Positions 9,122 through 18,766 of a stretch of 64,000 nucleotides of DNA are shown in pieces. Below the pieces are notes generated by a model. The model was not told the origin of the DNA and ran no database searches. It worked only from the letters and a program-made list of their open reading frames with translations. Within the stretch, counting starts at the first letter, position 1. Each line of letters opens with the position of its first letter. The stretch is from Bacteroides reticulotermitis JCM 10512 (GTDB taxonomy: Bacteria; Bacteroidota; Bacteroidia; Bacteroidales; Bacteroidaceae), in NCBI RefSeq assembly GCF_000517545.1, contig NZ_BAIV01000029.1, positions 21,745 to 85,744 of the forward strand, read 5' to 3'. The translations under genes were made by a program, and so were the position numbers.

Positions 9122-9952
9122 TTAATTCTCTCCTTTGATTAGGATTGGTGGCGAGTCGGTTTCGAGCACGGTACCGTCGGCAAAATTCATCTGCACGTGG
9201 AATGTGTAAGTGTCCGGCTTCTCGGGCTTGTCGTCAAGAAAGAATACCCACCGCGCTTCGGTGAACGAGTAGTCTTCCAGAGGTGCGTCCTTCAGCGGAA
9301 GGCAGCGGAGCGATATGGGGCTGCATGTGCTTTGATCGGGACCGAACACCCATTGATAATCTGGCAAGAGTCCTTGGTAGCAATCGCCGGTCGCAGTGTA
9401 GCCAGCGCTGATGGTCGCAGCCACATCGTCAAAGAGGATATGGAACAGTTGCCCCAAGTCTGCACCTGCAGGCAGGTCTTCGCCGAAGTCCTTGTCGGCA
9501 GTGATAGCGACGGATTTCAACGGCACACATGTCACGGTGAGGTCCCGCGATGGCCCGCATGTCGAGCTATTCCAGACAAAGGCCATATCGTTCAGTTGCT
9601 TGATATAACGCTCGTAAACTGCCTGCTTTTCGGCACGGCGCGGATCGTCATCGTTCTTAGCGGGGTAGAATTCGTGTTCGTTCAAGTTTGGGTTAATCAG
9701 CGTAGCATTAACGTTTAGTGACACATCGGACTTCATTTGCCCCTCGTTCAGGTATTGCCAGAAGAATTCCTTTTTTTCTAGGTCGAGCATGGAAGTATTC
9801 GAGCTTGTTATGTACAGCTGCTCGCATTTGACGAACTGTGTAATGTAAGACTTTTGTTTTTTTGTCTTAGGAGTGACCTCTGTGGTACATGATGTCATTA
9901 CTGCAGTGCACGTCGCAACTAATAGGAATATACGAATAAGTGATTTTCTCAT
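9122..9952 (-). CDS. Lipoprotein of unknown function, DUF5034-like
   Basis: The start at 9952 gives MRKSLIRIFLLVATCTAVMT followed by SC, a lipoprotein signal; an earlier in-frame ATG at 9985 would spoil it. The mature protein of about 255 residues has paired cysteine segments (SSTCGPSRDLTVTC and QSTCSPISLRC) and a repeated pattern of a strand ending in 'P-L-K-x-V/A', suggesting two similar beta domains. The end (TYTFHVQMNFADGTVLETDS) is Ig-like. I recall similar proteins only as conserved hypotheticals (DUF5034-like, low certainty). Single gene with its own terminator and a long leader. Confidence 0.6.
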   Translation of the reverse strand: MRKSLIRIFLLVATCTAVMTSCTTEVTPKTKKQKSYITQFVKCEQLYITSSNTSMLDLEKKEFFWQYLNEGQMKSDVSLNVNATLINPNLNEHEFYPAKNDDDPRRAEKQAVYERYIKQLNDMAFVWNSSTCGPSRDLTVTCVPLKSVAITADKDFGEDLPAGADLGQLFHILFDDVAATISAGYTATGDCYQGLLPDYQWVFGPDQSTCSPISLRCLPLKDAPLEDYSFTEARWVFFLDDKPEKPDTYTFHVQMNFADGTVLETDSPPILIKGEN

Positions 9953-10410
9953 CTCTGTATCAAAGTTTAATGTTCGTACATACATTTTTCTTATATTGGA
10001 AATTGTAATTCTCTACTCAGCGGGGAGATGTCTCTGTCTATTATTTCTTTCCAAGGGAAACTGTCGAGCTTCCAACTTCGGGATAATAAAATTAGCGTCC
10101 TTCGTTACAAACAAAATGTTTTCCTACGTTTTACTGATGCATCTGTAAACGGAATGTTACAAATATAGGATAAAAGATTAAATTACAACAGCTTTGATGA
10201 AAATGATTGACATTTTATGCGAATTCATCTTCCTGTACAATTATTCTTGAACGTAACTACCAGTTTCCTTACAGTTTCTGAGAGTTTCTTTTGCTTGGGG
10301 AGGTAAATGCTATTATAGGGAAGCTATTGATGTGTATAATAGCTGTAGAGAGACAGAGATTGGATAGTCTCTATATCGTACTTGTTCTCAGGTATATGGA
10401 TGGGGTATGA
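9953..10410. other. Intergenic stretch without a gene
   Basis: No open frame with family-like sequence was found on either strand. A minus-strand TATATTTG (10160-10167) could be the -7 element of the lipoprotein gene at 9952, giving a leader of about 200 nt. The rest is AT-rich with no repeat that I could see. Confidence 0.4.
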
Positions 10411-10447
10411 AATAGCATTAAGGAACTTAGTATTCCTTAATGCTATT
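10411..10447 (-). terminator. Perfect 15-bp hairpin downstream of the HAD gene
   Basis: AATAGCATTAAGGAA pairs perfectly with TTCCTTAATGCTATT across a 7-nt loop, 27 bp past the HAD stop codon. It has only a weak T tract on the minus strand. Confidence 0.65.
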
Positions 10448-10473
10448 ATGGATGTTTGATTCAATGAAGTGAA

Positions 10474-11163
10474 TCAGCAGTTGGGCATGGTTTCCAGAAT
10501 CTCTTCCCAATCTTCACAAAGCGATGTCATAGATGGGTAGAGCGTGTTTGCACCGGCTTCGAGTAACACTTGCTCATCCAGCGGACCGGTATTGACCGCA
10601 ATGGTAAAGATGCCGGCTTTATGTCCGGATTCCACTCCGAGCGGTGCATTTTCTATTACGACTGCTTCGTCGGCTTGCAGGTCCCCTTTACCGAGAGCCA
10701 TCAGGTAGGGTTCAGGGTTGGGTTTGCCGTATTTCACATCATAGGCGGTTACCATTAATTCTTTGCGGAACATCCCCGGGAAATTATGCTCCAGCCTGTC
10801 CAATAACGAATGTTGTCCGGAACCGGTAACAACCATCGGGGTGAGTCCGTTACTTTTTACCTTCTGAAGCAGTTCCCATGCGCCCGGCATACGTTCGGGA
10901 TCGGGATATGAATTGAATAAAATGCTTTTCTCCTTATAGATGTTTTCGATCTCCTCTTGCGTCGCTTCTCTACCTAATTCACGTTGGAAAACCAGGTTGA
11001 TCGTTGAAGAACCTGTGCGCCCTTCGTGCAGATACGCTTCTTCGCGGCTGAGTGAAAGCCCGTAGCTCTTCATTACTTGATGCCAGGCTTCGGCATGGTA
11101 GGGCATGGAATTAAATAGTACGCCATCCATATCGAACAGGACAGCTTTGAGTTTCTTCTTCAT
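10474..11163 (-). CDS. HAD-superfamily phosphatase/phosphoglucomutase-like protein
   Basis: A 229-residue HAD hydrolase of the beta-phosphoglucomutase-like subfamily. Motif I is LFDMDGVLFNSMPYH (nucleophile and acid/base Asp). The alpha-helical cap covers residues 15-85 (HAEAWHQVMKSYGLSLSREE), motif II is VVTGSG, motif III the Lys of KYGKPNPEPY, and motif IV is VIENAPLGVESG. In place of the usual VIEDS the motif reads VIENA, a known variation. It probably dephosphorylates a sugar phosphate. It lies 36 bp after the lipoprotein gene at 11200, perhaps in one transcript. Confidence 0.85.
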   Translation of the reverse strand: MKKKLKAVLFDMDGVLFNSMPYHAEAWHQVMKSYGLSLSREEAYLHEGRTGSSTINLVFQRELGREATQEEIENIYKEKSILFNSYPDPERMPGAWELLQKVKSNGLTPMVVTGSGQHSLLDRLEHNFPGMFRKELMVTAYDVKYGKPNPEPYLMALGKGDLQADEAVVIENAPLGVESGHKAGIFTIAVNTGPLDEQVLLEAGANTLYPSMTSLCEDWEEILETMPNC

Positions 11164-11199
11164 ATTTTGAGTTTAATAGAATCGTTGCGATTCTTAATC

Positions 11200-11994
11200 T
11201 TATTTGATAATATCCTTTAGTTCAGGAATGCTGATTGTCACATCGTAGTGGTCTCCGGACTGGCTACCGACATATCGGTATATTATATCCCTATCACAAC
11301 TTACACAATTGTTGATAAACACACGAGTTGCTTGGCCGGCTGTGGACAATGTTTCGATGATATTCCGTTTGATAGCTATCGAACTATCTTTGATTTTACT
11401 GAGACTGTATCCGGCTTCATCGATGTGAGATACATAGATAACAGACTTATCGGTGAGTTGCACTTCTTCCAGACGGGTATCCTTATTGACTTGTATCGGA
11501 AGTTCCCGGCTAGCTATCTCTAGGTGTGATTTTAGATTGGCTAGATCGTTTTCCGGCGAATCGACTTGGGTATCAAGCGTACCTTTCAGCTCGTCGTGCG
11601 TCAGTTCACAAGTAAGTTTACTGCCTGAATCTTTGCCAATGTATATGACGTGCAGCCCTGCTTTCGATTGAACCATAAGGGTAAACAAGTCCTTGGTATC
11701 TGTCGTCGGATCTTGAAGCATGAGCATGATTGATGTTTTCAGGCTTTCGGGATTTGCCTTTAACGCCTCCATATCCGTAAGCGCTTCGTTGATAGAGAGC
11801 GTATAAATTACATTCTGCCCATCATAAACAATACTGCTAATCTCTCCGGTTTCCCCTAAGGTGATGGGACACTGCTTGTTGGCATTCTCGATTGCTTCTT
11901 TGAGTTTACTCTGTTGGCAACCAACTAATATCATAAATAAGGATAAAGCCGATAGTAGCATAAATACATGCGACTTCTTGATTAAATTTTGCAT
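11200..11994 (-). CDS. Lipoprotein of unknown function
   Basis: A 264-residue protein with a lipoprotein signal (SLFMILVGC) and a mature start CQQSKLKEAIENANKQCPI. Two similar halves are visible: 'NANKQCPITLGETGEISSIVYDG' in the first half and 'SRELPIQVNKDTRLEEVQL' in the second, each followed by predicted strands and an 'I..NI/V' helix. This suggests an internal duplication. I know the pattern only from conserved hypotheticals of this order. A -7 box at 12046-12053 supports the start region. Confidence 0.6.
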   Translation of the reverse strand: MQNLIKKSHVFMLLSALSLFMILVGCQQSKLKEAIENANKQCPITLGETGEISSIVYDGQNVIYTLSINEALTDMEALKANPESLKTSIMLMLQDPTTDTKDLFTLMVQSKAGLHVIYIGKDSGSKLTCELTHDELKGTLDTQVDSPENDLANLKSHLEIASRELPIQVNKDTRLEEVQLTDKSVIYVSHIDEAGYSLSKIKDSSIAIKRNIIETLSTAGQATRVFINNCVSCDRDIIYRYVGSQSGDHYDVTISIPELKDIIK

Positions 11995-12045
11995 AGCTCA
12001 ACAGTTTAGAATTTGATAATCTTCCAGATAGGAAGATATATCGTG

Positions 12046-12053
12046 CAAAGATA
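12046..12053 (-). promoter_or_regulatory. -7 promoter element for the lipoprotein-HAD pair
   Basis: The minus strand reads TATCTTTG, 52 bp before the start codon. Confidence 0.45.
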
Positions 12054-12130
12054 GTTATAAAAAATGAGAGACAAAGCCTAACGAAAAGATAGTTGTCGGT
12101 TGGTAGTCAGGTTGATAAATGGCGCAACTG

Positions 12131-12161
12131 TTTGTTAATTAGAAGATAATATGTATTTTTG
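12131..12161 (+). promoter_or_regulatory. Near-consensus Bacteroidetes promoter
   Basis: TTTG (12131-12134), a 19-bp spacer and TATTTTTG (12154-12161) match both the -33 and -7 elements, 25 bp before the lipoprotein start at 12186. Confidence 0.65.
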
Positions 12162-12185
12162 TGGCATGATTAATCTATTGATAGT

Positions 12186-12689
12186 ATGAAAAAGGGACTA
12201 TTATTTCTGCTGCCATTATTGCTGGGAGCCTGTTCCGCCAAGGAAGAGAGTCCGGTTATTAAAGTCGAAAAACTATATGTAAGTTTAGAAGGCGAAGACG
12301 GAGAAATTGAAAAATCGAAGAATTATGCCGGTAATTTAGACCAGTTGCCTGTGCTGGAGCCGGGTGATAAGGTTGATGCCTATTTATCGCTCGATGGCAA
12401 TGGGGCCGAGTTGAAGACCTTTAAACTCTTGAACGAGGGAGAGGTACTTACCGACTTGGTTTATGAGGAGGGCGAAGTAACTTCCGAAGGCAATCTGACC
12501 AATAAGGAAAAAGGGCAGTTGCGATTTAAGGATGGAGTAACAAAGTCCAAGGTTCTGGTGCAGGCCGTCGTGGAGAAAGTCGACCAAAACGGTGATGTGA
12601 AGCTATCTTTCTATCTCTCTTCCAAAGCCGAGTGCGAAGGAGCACAGGAAGTTATTGATTTAAAGACGAAGGCAGCCGACAACGAATGA
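12186..12689 (+). CDS. Small acidic lipoprotein, DUF5035-like
   Basis: A 167-residue lipoprotein. The signal is MKKGLLFLLPLLLGAC and the mature part starts CSAKEESPVIKVEKLYVSLE. The protein is strongly acidic and looks all-beta, without cysteines except one near the end (KAECEG). It resembles a conserved Bacteroidales hypothetical family that I recall as DUF5035; that name is tentative. It has its own promoter and terminator and is therefore monocistronic. Confidence 0.65.
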   Translation: MKKGLLFLLPLLLGACSAKEESPVIKVEKLYVSLEGEDGEIEKSKNYAGNLDQLPVLEPGDKVDAYLSLDGNGAELKTFKLLNEGEVLTDLVYEEGEVTSEGNLTNKEKGQLRFKDGVTKSKVLVQAVVEKVDQNGDVKLSFYLSSKAECEGAQEVIDLKTKAADNE

Positions 12690-12708
12690 TTTTCCACCTA
12701 TATATAAT

Positions 12709-12745
12709 AAAAAAGAAGCGATCTTCAAAAGGTCGCTTCTTTTTT
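12709..12745. terminator. Bidirectional terminator between the lipoprotein gene and pgi
   Basis: AAAAAAGAAGCGA pairs with TCGCTTCTTTTTT across a short loop. A runs on one side and T runs on the other serve the convergent genes. Confidence 0.9.
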
Positions 12746-12765
12746 ATATTGAGGGAATACAGTTC

Positions 12766-14101
12766 TTATAACTTAGCTTGAATAGCTTTCGAATCTTCTT
12801 CGTATCCCGGTTTGTTTAGCAGAGCAAACATATTCTTTTTGTAAGCCTCTACGCCCGGCTGGTTGAATGGGTTAACTCCTAACAGATAACCGCTGATGCC
12901 GCAAGCCTTTTCAAAGAAGTACAGAAGTCCGCCAATGTAGTACTCGCTCAGTTCGGGAAGAACAATGCGCATATTGGGAACACCACCGTCTACGTGAGCC
13001 AACTGAGTACCTAGTTCAGCCATCTTGTTCACCTCATCTACGTTTGCCGGCTAAGAAGTTCAGGCCATCCAGATTCGCTTCGTCAGAAGGAACCTCCAGT
13101 TTGTGATTTACTTTATCTACGGAGATCACCGTCTCGAAGATAGAGCGTTCGCCTTCCTGAATCCATTGCCCCATGGAGTGAAGATCGGTAGAGAAATCAA
13201 CAGCAGCCGGGAAAATACCCTTGTTGTCTTTGCCTTCAGATTCTCCGTAAAGCTGCTTCCACCATTCACTTACGTAGTGCAACTTCGGGCAGAAGTTAAC
13301 GAGAATCTCGATCTTCTTCCCGCTTTTGTACAACTCGTTGCGAGTGGCAGCATAAATAGCCGCTGGGTTTTCGGCAAAAGGTACCTGATCACCACAAGCT
13401 TTCTCCATATCAGCTGCTCCGGCAACTAATTGTTCGATGTCGAAGCCGGCAACCGCAATCGGAAGCAGGCCAACCGGCGTCAGTACCGAGAAACGTCCGC
13501 CAACGTTATCAGGAATGATGAACGTTTTGTATCCTTCCTTGTCCGCTGTGATGCGCGCAGCTCCTTTTTCGGCATCGGTAATTGCTACGATAACCTTTTG
13601 AGCAGTCTCTTTGCCCCGTTGATCTTCGCATTGCTTTTTCAGCAGGCGGAAAGCGAGGGCAGTTTCGGTAGTTGTACCCGATTTAGAGATGTTGATAAGA
13701 CCAAATTTCTTGTTTTTCAGATATTCGGTAAGTTCGTATAAGTAATCTTCACTGATGTTATGCCCGGCATAAATCATGATCGGAGAAGTTTGCTTATCTT
13801 GCAGCCATGCAAAGCTGTTGGACAAGGCTTCGATTACAGCACGGGCACCCAGATAGCTGCCACCGATACCGGCTACAACGACTACTTCGCAGTTATCTCT
13901 CAATACCTGTGCGGTAGCTTTCAAGTCAGCCAGATGCTCTTTACTGATAGAAGAAGGCAGATGTAACCAACCTAGAAAGTCGTTTCCTTTCCCTGTACCT
14001 TTTGCTAACATCTCCTGTGCAGCCTTTACCTCAGCTTCATAGGCAAAAACTTTTTCTTTTGCGATAAAACCAAAAGTTTTTTCAATATTCAAACTAATCA
14101 T
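12766..14101 (-). CDS. pgi: Glucose-6-phosphate isomerase, frameshifted
   Basis: This enzyme interconverts glucose-6-phosphate and fructose-6-phosphate. Over 1.3 kb the sequence shows VVVAGIGGSYLGARA, LINISKSGTTTETALAFR (phosphate-binding loop), VGGRFSVLTPVGLLP (signature), LPELSEYYIGGLLYFFEKA and a C-terminal NPFNQPGVEAYKKNMF. The frame breaks at about 13033, between NFLAGKR and NKMAELGTQL: two bases are missing or one is extra. The flanking halves are both intact and add up to normal length (about 445 residues), so a sequence error is more likely than loss. Downstream of gpsA and lysS on the same strand. Confidence 0.93.
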
Positions 14102-14123
14102 ATCTTTATACTATTTATAAGGT

Positions 14124-15119
14124 TTATCTGAATGAGTCGGTGAGTAACTTTATCTCGATCATTGGCGAAATGCGTTCGTACAAGATGTTGTATACGGCAT
14201 CCAGTATAGGCATATTCACATGATGATGCTTATTGATTTCTTTGATGCACTTGGTACCGTAGTATCCTTCGGCTATCATTTCCATCTCAATCTGCGCGCT
14301 TTTCACGGAGTATCCTTTGCCGATCATGGTTCCGAACGTCCGGTTACGGCTAAAGTTAGAGTAGCCGGTTACCAGCAGGTCGCCTAGATACACCGACTCG
14401 TATACATTTCTGTTGAGCGGGTGCACCGTGTTGAGAAAACGGTTCATTTCCTGAATCGCATTGGATATCAGTACCGCTTGAAAGTTGTCTCCGTACTTTA
14501 GGCCGCTACATATACCTGCCGCAATGGCGTAGACATTTTTCAGTACCGAACTATATTCGATACCTATCACGTCGTCACTCACGGAAGTTTTGATGTAGCT
14601 GCTTCCCAACCGGCGGGCAAAGATACGTGCTTTGTCCTTGTCCGGACAAGCGATCGTCAGATACGAGAGACGTTCCAACGCAACTTCTTCTGCATGGCAT
14701 GGGCCACCTAATACGGCGATATTTTCGGGGGGAACACCGTATTCCTTGGTGAAATATTCTGATACGATAACATTATCGTCGGGTACGATTCCTTTGATAG
14801 CGGTAATAATGAACTTGTCCCGAATTTTATGTTTCAGTTTTTTCAAGTGCGCTTTCAGGTACGGAGAAGGGGTCACGAAGATGAGTGTATCCGATTGTTT
14901 CACAATATCGTTGATATTGGAACTGAAATTGATACGCTTTACATCGAACTTCACCCCTGTTAGATAGGCCGGATTATGCCCCAGTCTTTTGAAGTCGGTG
15001 ATGCGATCGTCTCGTCGCATATACCAATTAATGGAGTCTTCCTGAGCCAGACACATTTTAGCAATGGCTGTAGCCCAACTTCCGCCGCCCATTATCGCTA
15101 TCTTACCGGGTAATTTCAT
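14124..15119 (-). CDS. gpsA: Glycerol-3-phosphate dehydrogenase [NAD(P)+]
   Basis: A 331-residue enzyme that reduces dihydroxyacetone phosphate to glycerol-3-phosphate for phospholipid synthesis. The Rossmann motif is IAIMGGGSWATAIAKM (residues 6-21); others are VLGGPCHAEEVA, the catalytic-lysine region SSVLKNVYAIAAGICSGLKYGDN and NAIQEMNRF. The upstream in-frame start at 15182 would add 21 residues overlapping the lysS end; MKLPGKIAIMG is the family start. It lies 59 bp after lysS and 22 bp before pgi, so the three probably form one operon. Confidence 0.95.
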   Translation of the reverse strand: MKLPGKIAIMGGGSWATAIAKMCLAQEDSINWYMRRDDRITDFKRLGHNPAYLTGVKFDVKRINFSSNINDIVKQSDTLIFVTPSPYLKAHLKKLKHKIRDKFIITAIKGIVPDDNVIVSEYFTKEYGVPPENIAVLGGPCHAEEVALERLSYLTIACPDKDKARIFARRLGSSYIKTSVSDDVIGIEYSSVLKNVYAIAAGICSGLKYGDNFQAVLISNAIQEMNRFLNTVHPLNRNVYESVYLGDLLVTGYSNFSRNRTFGTMIGKGYSVKSAQIEMEMIAEGYYGTKCIKEINKHHHVNMPILDAVYNILYERISPMIEIKLLTDSFR

Positions 15120-15178
15120 ATTTAATGGATCATTGATAATTGCAGAAAGAAGTCTGATACGTCTTTCTGCAATTAGAT

Positions 15179-16906
15179 TCAATTAAGTTTGTTTACCCAG
15201 TCGGTCACCTCGTTCACGGTTGGGTTAGTTAATTCCAATTTATACTTCTTATTTATACCACAGATGTCTTGGTGTAGTTTTTGCGGGTTGACATCTTTCA
15301 TGTCGCTTACTGTGTTGTAACCGGCTTTTTGTACGAGAGCTACCCATTCTTCCGGGATGCCCAGTTCCATGTATTTGGAAGCCGAATCTTTTTTGGTTGT
15401 TTTTTCAGGGCGCATTTGCGGGAAGAACAGAACTTCCTGAATGGCCGTTTGTCCGGTCATGAGCATAACCAAGCGGTCCATACCGATTCCCATTCCCGAA
15501 GTAGGAGGCATACCATATTCCAACGCGCGTACAAAGTCCATATCGATAAACATGGCCTCGTCGTCTCCCTTTTCGCTGAGGCGGAGTTGGTCTTGGAAGC
15601 GTCCTAACTGATCGATCGGGTCGTTCAATTCGGAGTATGCGTTACACAATTCCTTACCGTTTACCATCAGCTCGAAGCGTTCCGTCAATTCCGGATTGTT
15701 ACGATGGCGTTTGGTCAGCGGTGACATTTCCACCGGATAGTCGGTGATAAATGTAGGCTGGATATAATTTCCTTCGCAGAATTCTCCGAAGATTTCGTCG
15801 ATCAGTTTGCCTTTACCCATTGTGTCATCGATATCCATTTTCAACGCCTGGCAGACCTCCCGAACTTCAGCTTCGCTCTTTCCGGTGAGGTCGTATCCTG
15901 TAAATTCCTTGATCGAATCGAGCATAGTCACCCGTCTGTAAGGAGCTTTGAAGTTGATTACGTTGTCGCCGACTTTAACCTCGTGCGTTCCGTTGGCATC
16001 CATACAGATCTTGTCGATCATGTTTTCGGTGAATTCCATCATCCAGTTGTAGTCCTTGTAGGATACATAGATTTCCATACAAGTAAACTCCGGGTTGTGC
16101 GTACGGTCCATACCTTCGTTACGGAAGTTCTTGGAGAATTCGTATACACCTTCAAAACCACCTACGATGAGACGCTTCAAATAAAGTTCGTCGGCAACAC
16201 GTAGGTAAAGAGGCATATCCAAAGCATTGTGGTGTGTGATGAACGGACGAGCCGCAGCGCCACCGGGGATTGCTTGCAGGATTGGAGTTTCTACCTCCAG
16301 ATAGCCCTTGGTATTGAAATACTCGCGCATGGAGCTATATACTTTCGTGCGCTTCATGAAAATATCTTTGATGCCTTCGTTTACTGCCAGGTCGACATAG
16401 CGTTGGCGATAACGAAGTTCAGGATCTTCAAAAGAGTCGTATGCTACGCCATCTTTGTGTTTTACGATGGGCAGCGGTTTGATGGACTTAGCCAGAACGG
16501 TCAGCTTTTGCGCATGAACGCTTATTTCGCCCATTTGCGTGCGAAATACAAAACCTTCGATTCCGATAAAGTCGCCTAAGTCGAGCAGACGTTTAAATGC
16601 GGTGTTGTACATTTCCTTGTCTTCTCCCGGGCAGATGTCGTCACGGGTGATATATACCTGGATACGGCCTCTGGAATCCTGCAACTCAACGAAAGAGGCT
16701 TTACCCATCACACGGCGACTCATGATACGTCCGGCGATCGATACCTGGCGAGGTTCGTCTTCATCTTTGAATTCTTTTTTAATATCGGTGGAGAAAGCAT
16801 TGGTTACATACTCTGCTGCCGGATAGGGATCAATACCCATCGCGCGAAGTTCGTTCAGACTGTTACGTCTGATGATTTCCTGTTCACTTAGTTCTAATAT
16901 ATTCAT
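15179..16906 (-). CDS. lysS: Lysyl-tRNA synthetase (class II)
   Basis: A 575-residue enzyme that charges tRNA-Lys. The OB-fold anticodon domain covers about residues 55-165 (VSIAGRIMSRRVMGKASFVE). Class II motifs follow: motif 1 around FNTKGYLEVETPILQAIPGG, motif 2 FRNEGMDRTHNPEFTCMEIY, and motif 3 GMGIGMDRLVMLMTG. It exceeds the usual 500 residues because of a C-terminal extension of about 70 residues after FPQMRPE (ASKYMELGIPEEWVALVQKA), typical of Bacteroidetes LysS. First gene of lysS-gpsA-pgi. Confidence 0.97.
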   Translation of the reverse strand: MNILELSEQEIIRRNSLNELRAMGIDPYPAAEYVTNAFSTDIKKEFKDEDEPRQVSIAGRIMSRRVMGKASFVELQDSRGRIQVYITRDDICPGEDKEMYNTAFKRLLDLGDFIGIEGFVFRTQMGEISVHAQKLTVLAKSIKPLPIVKHKDGVAYDSFEDPELRYRQRYVDLAVNEGIKDIFMKRTKVYSSMREYFNTKGYLEVETPILQAIPGGAAARPFITHHNALDMPLYLRVADELYLKRLIVGGFEGVYEFSKNFRNEGMDRTHNPEFTCMEIYVSYKDYNWMMEFTENMIDKICMDANGTHEVKVGDNVINFKAPYRRVTMLDSIKEFTGYDLTGKSEAEVREVCQALKMDIDDTMGKGKLIDEIFGEFCEGNYIQPTFITDYPVEMSPLTKRHRNNPELTERFELMVNGKELCNAYSELNDPIDQLGRFQDQLRLSEKGDDEAMFIDMDFVRALEYGMPPTSGMGIGMDRLVMLMTGQTAIQEVLFFPQMRPEKTTKKDSASKYMELGIPEEWVALVQKAGYNTVSDMKDVNPQKLHQDICGINKKYKLELTNPTVNEVTDWVNKLN

Positions 16907-16935
16907 TTCGTTATGTATTAACTCAATTTTGGAGG

Positions 16936-16943
16936 CAAAAATA
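16936..16943 (-). promoter_or_regulatory. -7 promoter element for lysS-gpsA-pgi
   Basis: The minus strand reads TATTTTTG, 30 bp before the lysS start. Confidence 0.5.
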
Positions 16944-16984
16944 CGAAACTTTTCTTATATATCCCGTATTACGTCTCTTTTTTG

Positions 16985-16993
16985 TATCTTTGC
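16985..16993 (+). promoter_or_regulatory. -7 promoter element for the MATE gene
   Basis: TATCTTTGC lies 19 bp before the ATG at 17012 and supports that start over the TTG/ATG at 16982. Confidence 0.55.
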
Positions 16994-17011
16994 GCCCTCA
17001 AAGAAAAGAAT

Positions 17012-18370
17012 ATGAGTCAACAAAAAACACCCACTGCGCTGGGTACTGAAAAGATTGGAAAACTTCTGATGCAATACGCCATTCCGGCAATCATCGCTAT
17101 GACGGCATCTTCTCTTTATAACATGGTAGATAGTATTTTCATTGGACACGGGGTAGGAGCACTGGCTATTTCGGGGCTTGCGCTGACGTTTCCTTTGATG
17201 AACTTAGGTGCTGCTTTCGGCTCGTTGGTCGGAGTGGGAGCCTCTACACTTATATCTGTCAAGCTGGGGCAGAAAGACTACGGTACTGCCCAGAAGATAC
17301 TTGGCAATGTGCTTATCTTAAACCTGATTATCGGTATCTCCTTTACGCTCCTTGTCCTACCGTTTCTCGATCCGATTCTTTATTTCTTCGGAGGAAGTGA
17401 CGAAACGGTGAAGTATGCCCGGGAGTTTATGCAGATCATCCTGCTCGGTAACGTGGTTACCCATCTCTACCTCGGGCTGAATGCGGTACTTAGGGCTTCC
17501 GGACATCCGCAGAAGGCGATGATCGCTACCATAACCACGGTGGTAATCAATGTGCTGCTCGCCCCCTTGTTTATATTTGTATTCGATTGGGGGATTCGGG
17601 GAGCGGCTGCTGCTACTGTTTGCGCGCAGTTGATCGCTTTGCTGTGGCAGTTTCATTTCTTCAGTCGTAAAGACGAGTTGATCCGGTTGCAGAAAGGTAT
17701 TTACCGGTTGGAACGTAAGATTGTAACCGACTCTTTAGCGATCGGTATGGCTCCTTTCCTGATGAATATGGCTTCTTGTTTCATTGTCATCCTCATCAAT
17801 CAGGGGTTGAAGAAGTATGGAGGCGATTTGGCTATTGGCGCGTTCGGCATTGTCAACCGCATCGTCTTTGTCTTTATAATGATTGTGTTGGGATTGAATC
17901 AGGGGATGCAGCCTATTGCCGGCTATAATTTCGGGGCGAAGCTTTATCCGCGTGTGACGCGGGTGTTGAAGGAGACGATTCGCTATGCGACCGTAATCAC
18001 GACAATCGGTTTCCTGATCGGTATGTTTATTCCCGAAATGGTTTCCGCCATCTTTACGTCGGACCCAGAGCTGATCGCGATCTCCTCGAAGGGATTCCGT
18101 TTGGTTGTCCTGTTTTTCCCCATCGTAGGTTTCCAGATGGTAGCTTCCAACTTCTTTCAAAGTATCGGAATGGCCAATAAGGCTATTTTCCTTTCACTCA
18201 CCCGGCAGATGCTTTTCCTCGTTCCGTGTCTGTTGATTCTGCCGCATTATTATGGGCAGCTAGGCGTATGGGTAAGTATGCCGGTAGCCGATTTGGCGGC
18301 AAGTGTTGTGTCGGGCGCTATGCTTTGGTGGCAATTCAGGCAGTTTAAGAAGGCCGAAGCTGCTCGTTGA
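17012..18370 (+). CDS. MATE-family multidrug/cation efflux transporter
   Basis: A 452-residue, twelve-helix integral membrane protein. It shows the two-fold MATE repeat: the first half begins KIGKLLMQYAIPAIIAMTAS with SLYNMVDSIFIGHGVGALAI, the second has SLAIGMAPFLMNMASCFIVI, followed by NQGMQPIAGYNFGAK (a MatE hallmark). MATE pumps export cationic compounds with Na+ or H+. The start at 17012 (MSQQKTPTALGTEKIGKLL) fits the promoter. The substrate is unknown. Confidence 0.93.
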   Translation: MSQQKTPTALGTEKIGKLLMQYAIPAIIAMTASSLYNMVDSIFIGHGVGALAISGLALTFPLMNLGAAFGSLVGVGASTLISVKLGQKDYGTAQKILGNVLILNLIIGISFTLLVLPFLDPILYFFGGSDETVKYAREFMQIILLGNVVTHLYLGLNAVLRASGHPQKAMIATITTVVINVLLAPLFIFVFDWGIRGAAAATVCAQLIALLWQFHFFSRKDELIRLQKGIYRLERKIVTDSLAIGMAPFLMNMASCFIVILINQGLKKYGGDLAIGAFGIVNRIVFVFIMIVLGLNQGMQPIAGYNFGAKLYPRVTRVLKETIRYATVITTIGFLIGMFIPEMVSAIFTSDPELIAISSKGFRLVVLFFPIVGFQMVASNFFQSIGMANKAIFLSLTRQMLFLVPCLLILPHYYGQLGVWVSMPVADLAASVVSGAMLWWQFRQFKKAEAAR

Positions 18371-18397
18371 TATATGCCAGGTATCCCTGGACATCCG

Positions 18398-18652
18398 CTA
18401 AGGAATGTCCAGGAAAGTGGTTATTAGCTGTACTTGGCGGGGCGTGAAAGTACGTGTACGCGGATTGTATCCGAGTTCCGTCAAGCGAGCGTACAACTCT
18501 TTATTGATCTTTATCCACTTGGTTAGCATCCGGATGGCGCATCGTGGCGTAATGTTCGGGTTGTAAAGGCAGGCTAAATCCTTTTTTAGATACGTTTTGA
18601 TGACAAAAGGCTTCTCTTCTTCTTCCAATTCTTCCCAGGTTGAATGTTCCAT
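18398..18652 (-). CDS. DUF4248 family protein
   Basis: An 84-residue basic protein. KTYLKKDLACLYNPNITPRC, then RMLTKWIKIN, and a C-terminal FTPRQVQLITTFLD identify DUF4248, a Bacteroidales family with a putative HTH-like fold. Members usually sit beside HU-like proteins, as here; a second copy is at 63672. DNA binding is inferred from context. The gene is convergent with the MATE gene. Confidence 0.8.
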   Translation of the reverse strand: MEHSTWEELEEEEKPFVIKTYLKKDLACLYNPNITPRCAIRMLTKWIKINKELYARLTELGYNPRTRTFTPRQVQLITTFLDIP

Positions 18653-18732
18653 TTAATTTTTCATTTTAAGGTTTGGTAAATATACGAAATATTGAACAAA
18701 ATATCAACATATCATACGTTTTTTTAAGCATC

Positions 18733-18760
18733 ACCTGCACCTGTTTTATCAGGTGCAGGT
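18733..18760. terminator. Hairpin downstream of the HU-like gene
   Basis: ACCTGCACCTG pairs perfectly with CAGGTGCAGGT across a 6-nt loop, between two minus-strand genes. It may end or attenuate the transcript entering DUF4248. Confidence 0.65.
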
Positions 18761-18766
18761 TTTGAT

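Noticed and set aside
8907..9125. Open frame of 72 codons on the plus strand
   Set aside because: It has no family-like sequence and no promoter, and it runs through the terminator of the opposite gene.
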